A stretch of 51,498 nucleotides of DNA. It comes from Acidobacteriota bacterium. Lineage in GTDB: Bacteria; Acidobacteriota; UBA4820; DSQY01. The notes below the pieces were generated by a model. The model did no database searches, was not told where the DNA came from, and saw nothing but the letters and a program-made list of their open reading frames with translations. The translations under genes and the position numbers were made by a program. Positions within the stretch are counted from its first letter, which is position 1. Every line of letters starts with the position of its first letter. Below are positions 45,007 through 51,498 of this stretch, in pieces. Where the stretch lies: assembly GCA_040752915.1 (NCBI GenBank), contig JBFMHB010000013.1, forward strand, positions 1-51,498, written 5' to 3'.

Positions 45007-45460
45007 CCCTCGCCTCCCGGAGGATCTTGGATACGTACCGGACCGCGTCCTCCGTCAGGGGTTCCCGCGCCTCATACTCGTTCAGGACCTCTTCGTTCCA
45101 GACTTCGAGGACGCCGGTGGCGTGGCCGATGATCACCACGTCCCCGTCCATCCTCGTGTGCTTGCGAATGTGCTGAGGGATGAATAGCCTCCCCTGCCCG
45201 TCCACTTCCTGCTCGTCGCCGTACCGGCCCACCGTGGTGAGAAAGCGGTTCACCACGGGGTCCTCGGCGTACTGGCCCTCACGCAGGGTCTTCTCGTTCC
45301 GGATCCACTCGGAGAGGGGGTAGACTTTCAGGGAGGGGTTTCCAAAGGAGGTCATGAAGACCTGGGCGCCGTAGTTCTGCCTCAGGACCTCGCGAAACTT
45401 GCTCGGGACCTTGAGGCGGCCCTTTTCGTCGATCTTGGCCGCGGCGCTTCCGCGAAACAT
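44942..45460 (-). CDS. mraZ: Transcriptional regulator MraZ
   Basis: Encodes 172 aa. Two SpoVT/AbrB-like MraZ repeats are visible, starting MFRGSAAAKIDEKGRLKVPSK and EQEVDGQGRLFIPQHIR. The DNA-binding motif D-x-K-G-R is in the first and D-x-x-G-R in the second. MraZ forms a ring that binds direct repeats in its own promoter and controls the dcw operon. The C-terminal 25 residues are a Gly/Ser-rich tail beyond the normal length and overlap rsmH. ATG 45460 is preferred over GTG 45466 because AGGGG lies at a proper distance. Confidence 0.95.
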   Translation of the reverse strand: MFRGSAAAKIDEKGRLKVPSKFREVLRQNYGAQVFMTSFGNPSLKVYPLSEWIRNEKTLREGQYAEDPVVNRFLTTVGRYGDEQEVDGQGRLFIPQHIRKHTRMDGDVVIIGHATGVLEVWNEEVLNEYEAREPLTEDAVRYVSKILREARDGSGTSPRSGDGSGGGGGPSS

Positions 45461-45505
45461 GGCCACCCCTCACCGGCGGACCCAGTGGCCGCATGGGTCC
45501 GGAGG

Positions 45506-45535
45506 TCCGGTCCACTTTGGTCCACTTTGGTCCAC
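45506..45535 (-). promoter_or_regulatory. MraZ operator: three 10-bp direct repeats
   Basis: On the minus strand GTGGACCAAA occurs twice in tandem (45535-45526 and 45525-45516), followed by GTGGACCGGA (45515-45506). Repeats of GTGG with 10-base periodicity match known MraZ boxes. They start just downstream of the -10 element, so bound MraZ would cover the transcription start. Confidence 0.8.
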
Positions 45536-45541
45536 AAGTGA

Positions 45542-45570
45542 ATGTTAGGGCCCACCCGCGCCCTTGTCAA
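45542..45570 (-). promoter_or_regulatory. Sigma-70 promoter of the dcw operon
   Basis: On the minus strand a consensus -35 TTGACA (45570-45565) and a -10 TAACAT (45547-45542) are separated by exactly 17 bases. The predicted start near 45535 falls at the edge of the MraZ repeats. Confidence 0.85.
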
Positions 45571-45702
45571 GGGGCGGGGCGCGCCGGATGAGGGAAGGGA
45601 GACCGCGTCTGTCCGGGGCCGAACACACCCTGCTTCCGCCCGGCCCCCCGGCGGCGCGCGCCGGTCCGCGAAGAGGAGTCCCGTTCCGGCCCTCCGCTCC
45701 GT

Positions 45703-45732
45703 TTGCGCGGGGGCCGGAGGGGGCGCTAGACT
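45703..45732 (+). promoter_or_regulatory. Weak candidate promoter of the lipid/dehydratase operon
   Basis: TTGCGC (45703-45708) and TAGACT (45727-45732) are separated by 18 bases, ending 16 bases before the first ATG of the plus-strand operon. Each hexamer is a partial match. Confidence 0.3.
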
Positions 45733-45748
45733 GGGCGCGGGAGGGCCC

Positions 45749-46387
45749 ATGATCTACCGCTGGAAGGCCCGGTTCCAGACCTTCGTGAGGGGCATGGCGG
45801 GGGACTGGATGACGCCCGACATGGCCCTGGCGGGAGGGGCTCTCGTGACGCTCGTAGCCGGGGCCTGCCTGTACGGAGGCCTGGTCCTCCCAGAGGGCCG
45901 ATGGCTGCTCCTCTTGGTTCCGCCCGCCCTTCTCCTTCGGATGGCGCTCAACGCCCTGGACGGGCTGCTGGCCCGGGAGCGCGGCCAGGCCTCCGCCCTG
46001 GGAGAGGTGCTCAACGAGGGCGCGGACGTCGTCGGGGACACCCTGGCCTACGGAGTTCTCTACTTCGTCCCCGACGGACCCCGGCTCACGGTGGCCGTCT
46101 TCCTCCTGTGCACCTGGGCGGCGGAGTTCTTCGGCGTTCTGGGAAAGGGCCTCCCCGGAGGGGTTCGAAGGTACGAGGCCGCCTTGGGCGGAAAGCCGGA
46201 CCGCGCCTTCTGGATGGCCCTGCTCTCCCTGGCGCTGTGGGCCGAGCCCCGCCTCCTCGCCCACACGCCGCGCTACCTCGCCGCTGTTTCTGTACTGGTG
46301 GGCCTCACCGCCGTATGGCGCGCCCGGGCCGCGGTTCGCGGGGCAAAGGGTCTGGCTTACGACGCCCGGACCCCCGTCGGCCGATGA
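45749..46387 (+). CDS. CDP-alcohol phosphatidyltransferase-family membrane protein
   Basis: Encodes 212 aa with about five or six transmembrane helices. The CDP-AP motif D-x2-DG-x2-AR-x8-G-x3-D-x3-D is recognisable at residues 68-93 as N-AL-DG-LL-AR, then G85, N89 and D93. The first and third of the four aspartates are Asn. The family transfers a phosphatidyl group from CDP-diacylglycerol to an alcohol to make phospholipids. YnbA-like proteins that pair with a CdsA-like partner, as here, may share the substitutions; I cannot confirm it. The final ATGA is shared with the next gene. Confidence 0.8.
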   Translation: MIYRWKARFQTFVRGMAGDWMTPDMALAGGALVTLVAGACLYGGLVLPEGRWLLLLVPPALLLRMALNALDGLLARERGQASALGEVLNEGADVVGDTLAYGVLYFVPDGPRLTVAVFLLCTWAAEFFGVLGKGLPGGVRRYEAALGGKPDRAFWMALLSLALWAEPRLLAHTPRYLAAVSVLVGLTAVWRARAAVRGAKGLAYDARTPVGR

Positions 46388-47439
46388 GGTCTCTCTCCCA
46401 CCTCGCGGTCCCGTTCCTCCTCCTGGCCTTTTCCGCCTACGAACTGCGGGAAAAGGGCGAGAGCGGCATGCTCGGGATCCTCCTGGCCGCGGCGGGCCTC
46501 CTGGGCTTCTTCACCACTGTGTCGGTCTTCCTGCGCTGGAGGAAGGCCGCCCTGGCGCAGGAGGTGGGCGCGCGGACGGAGACGTGGTGGTGGATGGCGG
46601 CCGTTTTCATGCTGGCCTTCTCCACCCACCGGATCGTCTCCTTCCTCTTTCTGGGCTTCCTGTGCTTTTCCGCGCTGAGGGAGTACTTTTCCCTCCTGCC
46701 CATGCGGGACGACTCCGCGGGCCAGATCCTCTCCTTCCGGGACCGGCCGTCCATCCTCCTCGCCTACTGCATGGTGCCGCTCTCCATCTGCGTCGCCTAC
46801 ATCCGGTGGTACGAACTGTTCATCATCCTGGTGCCGGTCTACTTCTTCCTCCTCATCCCCATCCTCTTCGTCATCCAGGACCGGACCGAGGGAGCACTGA
46901 AGTCCATGGGCGCCATCTCCCTGGGGACCCTCTTCTTCGCCTTCTGCCTGGGCCACGCCCTCTTCATGATCAACGTCGGGCCCATGCTCCTGTTCTTCTG
47001 CTTCTTCCTGACCGAGTCGAGGGACGTCATCGCCTTCTGGGTGGGAAAGGCCCTCGGAGCGCTGTCGTCGGCGCTTCCGGAAGGAGGGGCCAGGCGTCTG
47101 CTGGATCTCCCCATCGCGCCCACGGTGAACCCCCGGAAGACCTGGGCGGGGGGCCTGCTGTCCGCGCTGGCGGTGGCGGGTTTGTCGGTGGCCCTCCAGC
47201 CGCTGCTCCCTCCCTTCGGCGGCGAAGGGGCGACCCGGGAATTCGCCGCGGCGGCGGGATTCGCCATCGGGTTCTTCGGCCTCTTCGGGGACCTCGTCTT
47301 CGGAATGGTGAAGCGGGACATCGGCGTGAAGGACACGGGTTCGCTCCTCCCAGGCCACGGGGGGGTCATCGACCGCGTCAACGGCCTCGTGTTCACCGTG
47401 CCTCTCACCTTTCACCTCTTCTACTGGCGGTTCTTCTAG
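46384..47439 (+). CDS. CdsA-like phosphatidate cytidylyltransferase
   Basis: Encodes 351 aa with about eight to nine transmembrane helices. The CTP-transferase signature is near the C-terminus as MVKRDIGVKDTGSLLPGHGG (residues 308-327). It continues VIDRVN, where the standard signature has Asp instead of Asn333. CdsA makes CDP-diacylglycerol from phosphatidate and CTP, the substrate for the preceding enzyme. It is probably a YnbB-like specialised copy rather than the housekeeping CdsA; this is inference from the pairing. It overlaps the upstream gene by four bases and precedes the acyltransferase by 9 bases. Confidence 0.85.
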   Translation: MRSLSHLAVPFLLLAFSAYELREKGESGMLGILLAAAGLLGFFTTVSVFLRWRKAALAQEVGARTETWWWMAAVFMLAFSTHRIVSFLFLGFLCFSALREYFSLLPMRDDSAGQILSFRDRPSILLAYCMVPLSICVAYIRWYELFIILVPVYFFLLIPILFVIQDRTEGALKSMGAISLGTLFFAFCLGHALFMINVGPMLLFFCFFLTESRDVIAFWVGKALGALSSALPEGGARRLLDLPIAPTVNPRKTWAGGLLSALAVAGLSVALQPLLPPFGGEGATREFAAAAGFAIGFFGLFGDLVFGMVKRDIGVKDTGSLLPGHGGVIDRVNGLVFTVPLTFHLFYWRFF

Positions 47440-47448
47440 GGAGCGCCG

Positions 47449-48105
47449 ATGCGCGTTCTGCTCCACGCGGTCCTGAGGCTCCTGCTAAGGGTCATCTTCG
47501 GCGCCGCACCCCGGCAGACCATCGGGGATTGGCCCGCCATCGTCGTGGCCAACCACGACACCCACCTGGACGTCTTCCTCGTCTTCTCGCTCTTTCCCCT
47601 CTGGCGGGTGAGCCGGGTGCGGGCCGTGGCGGCGGCGGACTATTTCGGAAAGGGGTTTCTGGGCGTGGGCGCGAAGCTCGCCTTCAACACGATCCTGGTT
47701 CAACGGGCCAGCGGGGACCCCGCGGCGGCCCTGGAACCCGTCCGGGAAGCCCTTCGCGCGAAATGCTCCCTCGTGATCTTCCCCGAGGGGACCCGCGGGG
47801 AGCCGGGGGTGCTCATGCCCTTCAAGCCGGGCATCGGGGCGCTGGCGGAGGAATTTCCCGACGTCCCCATTTATCCGGTGGCCCTGGTCGGCGCGGAACG
47901 GGCGCTGCCCAAGGGGGACCCGCTTCCGGTGCCCTTCAACATCGAAATCCGCCAGCTCGAGAAGGTCTACGGCAGGGACCTCATCGGACGCCACGGGGCG
48001 GGGGCGCGAAGGGCCATGGCGGCGGAATTGGAGGCGAGGATCCGCGAGGGTCTCAAGGAGGGCGGGAGGCCTTCGCTGGAGGCGCCGCCCGAGGAGGGGA
48101 CGTGA
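47449..48105 (+). CDS. 1-acylglycerol-3-phosphate acyltransferase-like (PlsC family)
   Basis: Encodes 218 aa. The acyltransferase motifs are NHDTHLD (catalytic His36 to Asp41, HX4D) and FPEGTR (residues 111-116). The length fits a PlsC-type enzyme at the inner membrane that acylates lysophosphatidate to phosphatidate. With the two preceding genes it completes a short route from lysophosphatidate to a phospholipid. Its stop (48103-48105) overlaps the GTG start of the dehydratase-like gene as GTGA, linking the lipid genes to the redox genes. Confidence 0.85.
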   Translation: MRVLLHAVLRLLLRVIFGAAPRQTIGDWPAIVVANHDTHLDVFLVFSLFPLWRVSRVRAVAAADYFGKGFLGVGAKLAFNTILVQRASGDPAAALEPVREALRAKCSLVIFPEGTRGEPGVLMPFKPGIGALAEEFPDVPIYPVALVGAERALPKGDPLPVPFNIEIRQLEKVYGRDLIGRHGAGARRAMAAELEARIREGLKEGGRPSLEAPPEEGT

Positions 48106-49187
48106 GCACTCCGAGCCGCAGGGTCTACGCCCTCGAACAGAAGTCCCGGGGCCGGAAAGTGGCCGCCGTCTTCCCCGCGCGGTATCCGGCGGAGCTTCTG
48201 TGGGCGCGCGAGGTCTGCCCCGTGGAGGTCTGGGACCCGCCCGCGGGCGGCCAGGCGGCCCAGGCGCACCTTCAGGCCAACGTCTGTTCCGTGGTGCAGC
48301 GGGGGCTCTCCCTCTGGCTGTCGGGGGGGACGGAAGTGGCCGACTTCCTTCTCTTTTCCCATACCTGCGACTCCCTTCAGAACCTCTCCACCCTCGTCCC
48401 GCACCTGCTCGGGGAGAAGCGGCCCTGCCTCTTCTTCTACCCGCCCAAGGGCCGCCGCGACGACCTCGCGGAACGGTATCTCGTGGACCATCTGGCGGGC
48501 CTTTCGGAGCGGCTCGACGAGGCGGCGGGGCGAGCCGGCGAGGGCGCCCTGGAGCGGGCGGTGGCCTGGGGGGAAGCGAGGGGGCGCGCCCTGAACGACC
48601 TCTACGACGCCCGGGCCGCGGGGGGCCTGGCGGCCTCCAACGAGGATTTCTACGCTTCCGTGCGCGCCTGCGAGTACCTGTGGCCCGAGGAGGCGGTCCA
48701 GCGGCTGGAAGCCTTCCGGAGGGAGCGATCCGGGCCTTCCCCCCCGGGGGTTCCCCTCGTCTTTTCGGGCGTCCTTCCGCAGCCCGCCGGCCTCCTCGCC
48801 CGCCTGGACGGCTTGGGCGTTCGCATCGTCGAGGACGACTTCCTCGCCTGCGGTCGGCGCTTCGTCCGCGGCGCCCTTCCGCCCGCCGGAGAGGTCCTCT
48901 CCACCGTGGCCCGACGCCTTCTCGCCCTGCCGCCCTGCTCCACGGCGGGATCCCCCGTCTCGGACCGGCTCGATTTCCTTGCCCGCCTGGCGGGCCGCTC
49001 GTCGGCCCGGGGGGTGGTCTTCCTTTCGCTCAAGTTCTGCGAGCCCGAACTCTTCGACGTCCCGGCTCTGGCCGAGGGCCTTCGATCCCGGGGCGTCCCG
49101 TGCCTCGTTCTGGAGGTGGAAATGGGAGGCGAGGTCCCTGCCCAGACCCTCACCCGCATCGAGGCGTTCCTGGAGACCCTGCCGTGA
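48102..49187 (+). CDS. 2-hydroxyacyl-CoA dehydratase family, smaller (BcrC/HgdB-like) subunit
   Basis: Encodes 361 aa from GTG 48102. Three cysteines that could bind a 4Fe-4S cluster lie at Cys39 (REVCPVE), Cys62 (ANVCSVV) and Cys89 (SHTCDSLQN). Their surroundings (ELLWAREVCPVEVWDPP; FSHTCDSL) match PF06050 proteins: 2-hydroxyglutaryl-CoA dehydratase and class I benzoyl-CoA reductase. These take low-potential electrons from an ATP-driven activator to make a substrate radical. The substrate here is unknown. Both junctions are GTGA overlaps. Confidence 0.8.
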   Translation: MSTPSRRVYALEQKSRGRKVAAVFPARYPAELLWAREVCPVEVWDPPAGGQAAQAHLQANVCSVVQRGLSLWLSGGTEVADFLLFSHTCDSLQNLSTLVPHLLGEKRPCLFFYPPKGRRDDLAERYLVDHLAGLSERLDEAAGRAGEGALERAVAWGEARGRALNDLYDARAAGGLAASNEDFYASVRACEYLWPEEAVQRLEAFRRERSGPSPPGVPLVFSGVLPQPAGLLARLDGLGVRIVEDDFLACGRRFVRGALPPAGEVLSTVARRLLALPPCSTAGSPVSDRLDFLARLAGRSSARGVVFLSLKFCEPELFDVPALAEGLRSRGVPCLVLEVEMGGEVPAQTLTRIEAFLETLP

Positions 49188-50530
49188 GCGCCTTCGCGAG
49201 GCTCCGCTACCGCTTCGTGAGGGATGCCCTCCTGCCGGCGGCGCTGGCTTTCAAGGGAGGCCGAAGGAAGTCCCGACCGCCCGATCCCCTCTTCGGCCCT
49301 CCCCTGAAGAGCACGGCGGACCTGCGGAGGATCATGGCCCGCCATTACGCCCTGGCCCGGCACGCCAAGGGCGCCATGCCCGTGGCCTGGGTGACGAGCG
49401 GCGCTCCCGTCGAGCTTCTGCGGGCCTTCGGCTTCTACACCGTCTATCCCGAGAACCACTCGGCCCTGTGCGGGGCGCGAAAGCTCGGCCCCGAGATCTC
49501 CGCCGAAGCCGAGGCGAGGGGCTATTCCCAGGACCTCTGCTCCTACGCGCGCGTGGACCTGGGCCACGCCTTCTCGGGCAGGACCCCCGTCGGCTCTCTT
49601 CCCGCGCCGGATCTCCTCTTCTGCACGAACAACATCTGCCAGACGGTGCTCTACTGGTTCAAGGCCCTCTCCCGGGAACACGGGATTCCCCTGATCCTGC
49701 TCGACACCCCATACCTCCACGGGGGGCGGGATGAAGCTCCCGCCTTCGCCTACGTGGAGGGCCAGCTCCGGCGGGCGGTGACGGAATTGGAGCGCTTCGC
49801 CCGGAAGGACTTCGACGAGAAGCGGTTTCTTCAGGTCCTGGAGAGTTCGCGGAGGGCCTCCCAGCTCTGGGGAGGGGTCCTCGAAACCCTGCGCCGCCGG
49901 CCCGCCCCCATGACGATCTTCGACGCCTTCGTCCATCTTATGCCCATCGTTTCCCTCCGGGGCCTTCCCGTCTGCGAGCGCTACTACGAGGGCCTTCTTG
50001 CCGAACTTCAGGACCGGGTGGAGCGGGGGGTGGCGGCGGTTCCCGGGGAGCGTCACCGGCTCCTCTGGGACAACATCGCCATCTGGTTCGCCCTCGGCCC
50101 CCTGGCCCGCCTCTTCGCCGAGCACGGGGCCGTCCCCGTGGTGGCGACCTACACCCACGCCTGGGCGGAGACGGCCCACCAGATGGACCTCCAGGACCCC
50201 TTCGGCGCCCTCGCCCGGACCTACGGGGGCATCTTCCTGAACCGGGACCTGGCCCACCGCCGGGCCTTCCTCGAGACCCTTGCGCGGGAATACACCGTGG
50301 ACGGAGCGGTGCTTCACTCGGCCCGCTCCTGCAAGCCCTACTCCATCGGACAGTACGACCTGAAGCAGAGCCTGATGGACATACCGGGCATCCCCTCCGT
50401 GGTGCTCGAGGCGGACATGACGGACCACCGGGTCTGGTCCGAGGCCCAGGCCCGCACTCGCCTGGAGGCCTTCTTCGAGGCGCTGGAGGGGCAGACCATC
50501 CGAAACTCGAGCGGCCCAGTGAACGCATGA
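49184..50530 (+). CDS. 2-hydroxyacyl-CoA dehydratase family, larger (BcrB/HgdA-like) subunit
   Basis: Encodes 448 aa from GTG 49184. Family blocks are PVELLRAFGFYTVYPENHSALC (shown to Cys96), LCSYARVDLG (Cys119), LLFCTNNIC (Cys147, Cys152), WDNIAIWFALGPLARLFAEHGA, and HSARSCKPYSIGQYD near the C-terminus. The last two are close to benzoyl-CoA reductase subunit B. With the preceding subunit it would form the catalytic heterodimer carrying 4Fe-4S clusters. It is not clear whether it reduces or dehydrates, or whether the substrate is a CoA thioester. A possible 25-codon frame starts in its stop codon. Confidence 0.82.
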   Translation: MSAFARLRYRFVRDALLPAALAFKGGRRKSRPPDPLFGPPLKSTADLRRIMARHYALARHAKGAMPVAWVTSGAPVELLRAFGFYTVYPENHSALCGARKLGPEISAEAEARGYSQDLCSYARVDLGHAFSGRTPVGSLPAPDLLFCTNNICQTVLYWFKALSREHGIPLILLDTPYLHGGRDEAPAFAYVEGQLRRAVTELERFARKDFDEKRFLQVLESSRRASQLWGGVLETLRRRPAPMTIFDAFVHLMPIVSLRGLPVCERYYEGLLAELQDRVERGVAAVPGERHRLLWDNIAIWFALGPLARLFAEHGAVPVVATYTHAWAETAHQMDLQDPFGALARTYGGIFLNRDLAHRRAFLETLAREYTVDGAVLHSARSCKPYSIGQYDLKQSLMDIPGIPSVVLEADMTDHRVWSEAQARTRLEAFFEALEGQTIRNSSGPVNA

Positions 50531-50604
50531 CCTCCTGGACGAGGGCGCGCAGGAGCCGGGGCCTTAGGTGGAAGCGGTTCTTCGTCAAGCCGGCCGGGGA
50601 GTGA
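50527..50604 (+). CDS. Possible 25-residue basic mini-protein or coupling peptide
   Basis: ATG 50527 overlaps the stop of the larger dehydratase-like subunit as ATGA. The frame runs 25 codons to a TGA at 50602-50604, four bases before the activator ATG. The product would be strongly basic, with six Arg, two Lys and one Glu, and contains Trp and Phe pairs. It extends the stop/start chain of this operon across what would otherwise be a 78-base gap. It may only carry ribosomes to the next gene, or be chance. Confidence 0.3.
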   Translation: MTSWTRARRSRGLRWKRFFVKPAGE

Positions 50605-50608
50605 AGCC

Positions 50609-51391
50609 ATGGACCTCTACGCGGGCGTGGACGTGGGGAGCCTGACGGCCAAGGCGGTGATCCTGGGCGAGGACGGGTCGCGCTTGGGAGAGTCCCTGGT
50701 CCGGACCTCCCCGGACTTCGCCGAGTCGGCCCGGCGCGCCCTCGGGGAGGCCCTCAGCTCGGCGGGTTCGCCCGGCGCGGAACCTCGGGCGACGGTGGGC
50801 ACGGGCTACGGACGCGCCAGCGTCCCGGGGGCCGCGCGCTCGGTGACGGAGATCACCTGCCACGCCCGAGGCGCCGCGGAACTCGTGGAGGGCGTGCGCC
50901 TCGTGGTGGACGTGGGAGGGCAGGACAGCAAGGCCATCCGGGTCGGGCCGGGCGGACGGGTGGAAGACTTCGCCATGAACGACAAGTGCGCCGCGGGGAC
51001 GGGGCGCTTTCTCTCGGCCATGGCCGAGACCCTGCACACCGGCATCGAGGGCCTCGGGCCCGCGGGTCTCCGTTCCCGAAGGGACGTGGTCCTTTCGAGC
51101 ACCTGCACCGTTTTCGCCGAAAGCGAGGTCATCTCCCTCCTGGCCGGCGGCGAGAAGGCCGACGACGTGGCCCACGCCGTGCACCTGGCCATGGCCCGCC
51201 GGCTCGCCGGCCTCGTGCGCCTGGTGGGCGCCCAGGAGCCGGCGGCCTTCACGGGCGGGGGGGCCCTCAACGGCGATCTGGTCCGCTGCCTCGAATCGGT
51301 CCTCGGCCTGGCCTTCACCGTTCCCGAAAAGCCCCAGCTCGCGGGAGCCCTCGGCGCGGCCCTGATCGCCCGGGAGTCGGGGCCTCGCTGA
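50609..51391 (+). CDS. BadF/BcrA/HgdC-type ATPase activator of 2-hydroxyacyl-CoA dehydratase
   Basis: Encodes 260 aa, the length of HgdC. The ASKHA ATPase fold shows GVDVGSLTAKAVIL (phosphate 1), VVDVGGQDSKAI (phosphate 2) and TGGGALNGDLV (adenosine). Two cysteines, Cys127 in NDKCAAGTGRF and Cys166 in SSTCTVFAESEV, would hold one 4Fe-4S cluster between the two subunits of a homodimer. It uses ATP hydrolysis to inject an electron of very low potential into the dehydratase/reductase encoded upstream. Only one activator gene is present, as in HgdC systems, unlike the paired BcrA/BcrD. The remaining 107 bases of the window hold no gene. Confidence 0.9.
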   Translation: MDLYAGVDVGSLTAKAVILGEDGSRLGESLVRTSPDFAESARRALGEALSSAGSPGAEPRATVGTGYGRASVPGAARSVTEITCHARGAAELVEGVRLVVDVGGQDSKAIRVGPGGRVEDFAMNDKCAAGTGRFLSAMAETLHTGIEGLGPAGLRSRRDVVLSSTCTVFAESEVISLLAGGEKADDVAHAVHLAMARRLAGLVRLVGAQEPAAFTGGGALNGDLVRCLESVLGLAFTVPEKPQLAGALGAALIARESGPR

Positions 51392-51498
51392 GTGGGCGAG
51401 GGGAGCGGGATGGGGTCGGCACGGCCCTATCCAGGCCTTTCCCATCCTTCCGTCCCGATCCCCTTCCGCGCCTCCGGGGTGGCCGCCGCGCTCCCCAC

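Noticed and set aside
45506-45535. CRISPR-like short tandem repeats
   Set aside because: The three repeats are contiguous with no spacers and sit at the mraZ start site, so they are MraZ boxes.

Overview
The window is about 51.5 kb of GC-rich, densely packed bacterial chromosome. The genes point to a Gram-negative, peptidoglycan-containing bacterium. There is a TolC-type outer-membrane protein, an outer-membrane porin and a MurE with the DNPR motif of meso-diaminopimelate-adding enzymes. A multiheme cytochrome operon and a 2-hydroxyacyl-CoA dehydratase/benzoyl-CoA reductase-like system with its ATPase activator suggest an anaerobic or facultative life with c-type cytochrome respiration. This mix, plus an S46 dipeptidyl-peptidase, fits Acidobacteriota (a Holophagae or Thermoanaerobaculia relative) best. 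That placement is inference; no rRNA is present to test it. I see no insertion sequence, integrase, CRISPR array, rRNA or tRNA.

Layout. (1) 1-3816, plus strand: a structured leader, then a monoheme cytochrome, a DUF3373-type porin and an OTR-like octaheme cytochrome, closed by a strong terminator. (2) 3817-4342: a hairpin-rich intergenic island with a nested inverted repeat. (3) 4343-9084, plus strand: an HEXXH metallopeptidase (probably leaderless), purC, rimI and an S46 peptidase. (4) 9224-12723: gltX (minus), an alpha/beta hydrolase (plus), and a nitronate monooxygenase-like gene (minus). (5) 12865-18979, minus strand: a tripartite efflux operon (response-regulator receiver, TolC, a YIP1 membrane protein, MacA-like adaptor, ATPase, MacB-like permease). 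(6) 19167-28479: ispH, a secreted transglutaminase-like protein, a stand-alone MshEN/GspE_N protein, typA, a large PAS/GAF/HD-GYP sensor, and a DUF169 protein.

(7) 28661-45570, minus strand: a complete division and cell-wall (dcw) operon in the order mraZ-rsmH-ftsL-ftsI-murE-murF-mraY-murD-ftsW-murG-murC-murB-ftsQ-ftsA-ftsZ. It starts at an almost consensus sigma-70 promoter followed by three 10-bp MraZ-type repeats and ends at a terminator. Most junctions are 1-8 bp stop/start overlaps, so the genes are probably translationally coupled. No ddl gene is present.

(8) 45749-51391, plus strand, divergent from mraZ: a tight gene chain. A CDP-alcohol phosphatidyltransferase-like protein, a CdsA-like protein and a PlsC-like acyltransferase run by 4-bp stop/start overlap into BcrC/HgdB-like and BcrB/HgdA-like subunits, a possible 25-codon mini-gene and a BadF/HgdC-type activator. 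The coupling of phospholipid-synthesis genes to an ATP-driven radical dehydratase/reductase is the most interesting feature of the window. It may act on a lipid acyl or ester group, in the manner proposed for clostridial plasmalogen synthase. That role is a hypothesis.
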